Assembly (NCBI GenBank): GCA_963691655.1
Contig: CAVNUY010000046.1
Coordinates: forward strand, 372,001-436,000
Source of the DNA: Toxonevra muliebris
Taxonomy: Eukaryota > Arthropoda > Insecta > Diptera > Pallopteridae
Length of the DNA stretch: 64,000 nucleotides
Direction of reading: 5' to 3'
The notes under the pieces were generated by a model that saw only the letters and a program-made list of their open reading frames with translations, ran no database searches and was not told the origin of the DNA. The position numbers and the translations under genes are program-made. Positions 62,880 through 64,000 of the stretch are shown here, one piece after another (position 1 is the first letter of the stretch; every line of letters begins with the position of its first letter).

Positions 62880-64000
62880 CCAAATTTTAATTCCGAATTT
62901 TAATTCCGAATTTTAATTCCGAATTTTAATTCCTAATTTTAATTCCGAATTTTAATTTCGAATCTTAATTTCGAATTTCAATTTCGAATTTTAATTTCGA
63001 ATTTTAATTTCGAATTTTAATTTCGAATTTTAATTCCGAATTTTAATTTCGAATTTTAATTTCGAATTTTAATTCCGAATTTTAATTTCGAATTTCAATT
63101 TCGAATTTTAATTTCGAATTTTAATTCCGAATTTTAATTCCGAATTTTAACTCCGAATTTTAATTCCGAATTTTAATTTCGAATTTTAATTTCGAATTTT
63201 AATTCCGAATTTTAATTTCGAATTTTAATTTCGAATTTTAATTCCGAATTTTAATTCCGAATTTTAATTTCGAATTTTAATTTCGAATTTTAATTTCGAA
63301 TTTTAATTTCGAATTTTAATTTCGAATTTTAATTCCGAATTTTAATTCCGAATTTTAATTTCGAATTTTAATTCCGCATTTTAATTCCGAATTTTAATTT
63401 CGAATTTCAATTTCGAATTTAAATTTCGAATTTTAATTCCGAATTTTAATTTCGAATTTTAATTCCGAATTTTAATTCCGAATTTTAATTCCGAATTTTA
63501 ATTCCGAATTTTAATTTCGAATTTCAATATCGAATTTTAATTTCGAATTTTATTTTCGAATTTTAATTTCGAATTTTAATTTCGAATTTTAATTTCGAAT
63601 TTCAATTTCGAATTTTAATTCCGAATTTTAATTTCGAATTTTAATTTCGAATTTTAATTTCGAATTTAAAATTCGAATTTTAATTTCGAATTTTAATTTC
63701 GAATTTTAATTTCGAATTTCAATTTCGAATTTAAATTTCGAATTTTAATTCCGAATTTTAATTTCGAATTTTAATTTCGAATTTTAATTTCGAAATTTAA
63801 TTCCGAATTTTAATTCCGAATTTTAATTCCGAATTTTAATTTCGAATTTTAATTTCGAATTTTAATTTCGAAATTTAATTCCGAATTTTAATTTCGAATT
63901 TTAATTTCGAATTTTAATTTCGAATTTTAATTCCGAATTTTAATTTCGAATTTTAATTTCAATTTCGAATTTTAATTTCGAATTTTAATTCCGAATTTTA
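62880..64000 (+). repeat. Possible partial fourth super-repeat copy, cut by the window end
   Basis: CCAAATT, CCTAATT, GAATCT at 62960, AACTCCG, CAATATCG (ATATCG at 63527), then TTTATTTTCG, several GAAATTTAA units and a TTTTAATTTCAATTTCG joint near 63951 follow the order of 45.5-47.6 kb and 58.5-60.5 kb. GAATCT to ATATCG is 567 bp here and 515 bp in copies 1 and 3, a difference of four units. The 14-bp unit that follows CAATATCG in the other three copies is absent. This copy is more diverged or has another history. Confidence 0.65.

Larger units (their letters stand above)
1..64000 (+). repeat. 13-bp satellite DNA array (whole window)
   Basis: The sequence is a head-to-tail array of a 13-bp unit, CGAATTTTAATTT (T-type) or CGAATTTTAATTC (C-type), from the first to the last base, about 4,900 copies. 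No unit-free stretch was found. Common variants are TTTCAA for TTTTAA, and CCAA, CCTAA, CAGAA, TTGAA, GAAATTTAA, GAAGTTTAA, GAATCTTAA, GAGTTTTAA and CGATTTTTAA. Both ends are cut inside the array. G+C is 2-3 bases per unit by consensus, and each unit has one CpG and two AATT cores. Nested higher-order repeats show that the array grew by repeated amplification. Such arrays are normally eukaryotic heterochromatin. That assignment is inference, and a centromeric, pericentromeric, subtelomeric or sex/B-chromosome location cannot be told apart here. Confidence 0.98.

Noticed and set aside
1..64000. Protein-coding ORFs
   Set aside because: Each unit has TAA on both strands and a length of 13, so all six frames normally meet a stop about every 39 bp. 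Variants that remove a stop are isolated or in short runs and leave only short, low-complexity frames.
1..64000. CRISPR array
   Set aside because: There are no unique spacers. The sequence between repeats is the same repeat, and the unit is far shorter than a CRISPR repeat.
1..64000. Telomeric repeat
   Set aside because: Known telomere repeats are usually short and have a G-rich strand. This unit has no G run and only one or two G or C per strand. A subtelomeric location is still possible.
1..64000. Heat-shock-factor-type sites from TTC and GAA
   Set aside because: Heat shock elements need nGAAn blocks in fixed 5-bp steps. Here TTC and GAA abut directly as TTCGAA or are seven bases apart, which does not fit.
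1..64000. Bacterial or phage iteron origin
   Set aside because: Iteron arrays have few copies next to a replication gene. Thousands of copies over 64 kb without a gene do not fit a prokaryotic replicon.
1..64000. Assembly or simulation artefact
   Set aside because: Cannot be excluded from sequence alone. The structured sharing of rare variants, whole-unit indels and inherited off-length units looks like real satellite evolution. Copy numbers could still be wrong through collapse or expansion in assembly.
1..64000. Transposon ends or target-site TTAA (piggyBac-like)
   Set aside because: TTAA occurs in nearly every unit by composition. No element, terminal inverted repeat pair or unique insert was seen.

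Overview
All 64 kb are one continuous, very AT-rich tandem satellite array. The unit is 13 bp, CGAATTTTAATTT or CGAATTTTAATTC, repeated head to tail about 4,900 times (64,000/13). The first and last bases both lie inside the array, so it extends beyond the window on each side. I found no protein-coding gene, RNA gene, transposon, CRISPR array or stretch of unique sequence. Because 13 is not a multiple of 3 and each unit carries a TAA on both strands, every reading frame normally meets a stop about every 39 bp.

A pure 13-bp satellite of this length, with nested higher-order repeats, is typical of eukaryotic constitutive heterochromatin (pericentromeric, centromeric or subtelomeric, or a heterochromatic sex or B chromosome). 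The sequence alone does not identify the species. By consensus, G+C is only 2 or 3 of 13 bases, and most C and G sit in the single CpG of each unit.

The information lies in the pattern of variant units. Level 1 is the 13-bp unit, with T-type (TTTCGAA) and C-type (TTCCGAA) forms alternating irregularly. Level 2 is a spacing of about 6 to 8 units (78, 91 or 104 bp) marked by a TTTCAA variant. Level 3 consists of higher-order repeats of a few hundred bp: 429 bp (33 units) at about 9.5-10.2 kb and 17.8-19.5 kb, 572 and 793 bp at 23.1-25.7 kb, and about 571-598 bp at 36.8-38.5 kb. Level 4 consists of kilobase duplications at offsets of 2,131, 3,939, 5,707 and 10,334 bp. Level 5 is a multi-kb super-repeat present three times, near 40.3-47.8, 48.35-53.3 and 54.6-60.7 kb, with a possible fourth partial copy from about 62.9 kb to the end. 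Rare marker variants occur in the same order in the copies, and the length differences I measured between copies are whole multiples of 13 bp, as expected from in-register unequal exchange.

The most unusual element is a unit in inverted orientation, CCGAAATTAAAATTCG, seen about 63 times, usually after the same variant units. Each one makes an 18-28 bp perfect palindrome inside an otherwise direct-repeat array. It looks like one ancestral micro-inversion later spread by amplification.

Region by region: 1-9.4 kb mixed higher-order repeats marked by AACTTCG plus a 3,939-bp-offset duplication; 9.5-20.3 kb dyad-bearing 429-bp family and its 5,707-bp-offset copy; 20.3-23 kb copies of the 11.4-12.6 kb block; 23.1-25.7 kb 572/793-bp repeats; 26.3-26.8 kb CAAATTCG variants; 27.2-30.5 kb 2,131-bp duplication; 30.5-36.8 kb less regular array; 36.8-38.5 kb about 585-bp repeats; 40.2-60.7 kb three super-repeat copies; 60.4-64 kb a zone richer in out-of-register units and the partial fourth copy. 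All positions were read by eye. Counts are approximate, and an alignment or dot plot would refine the boundaries.
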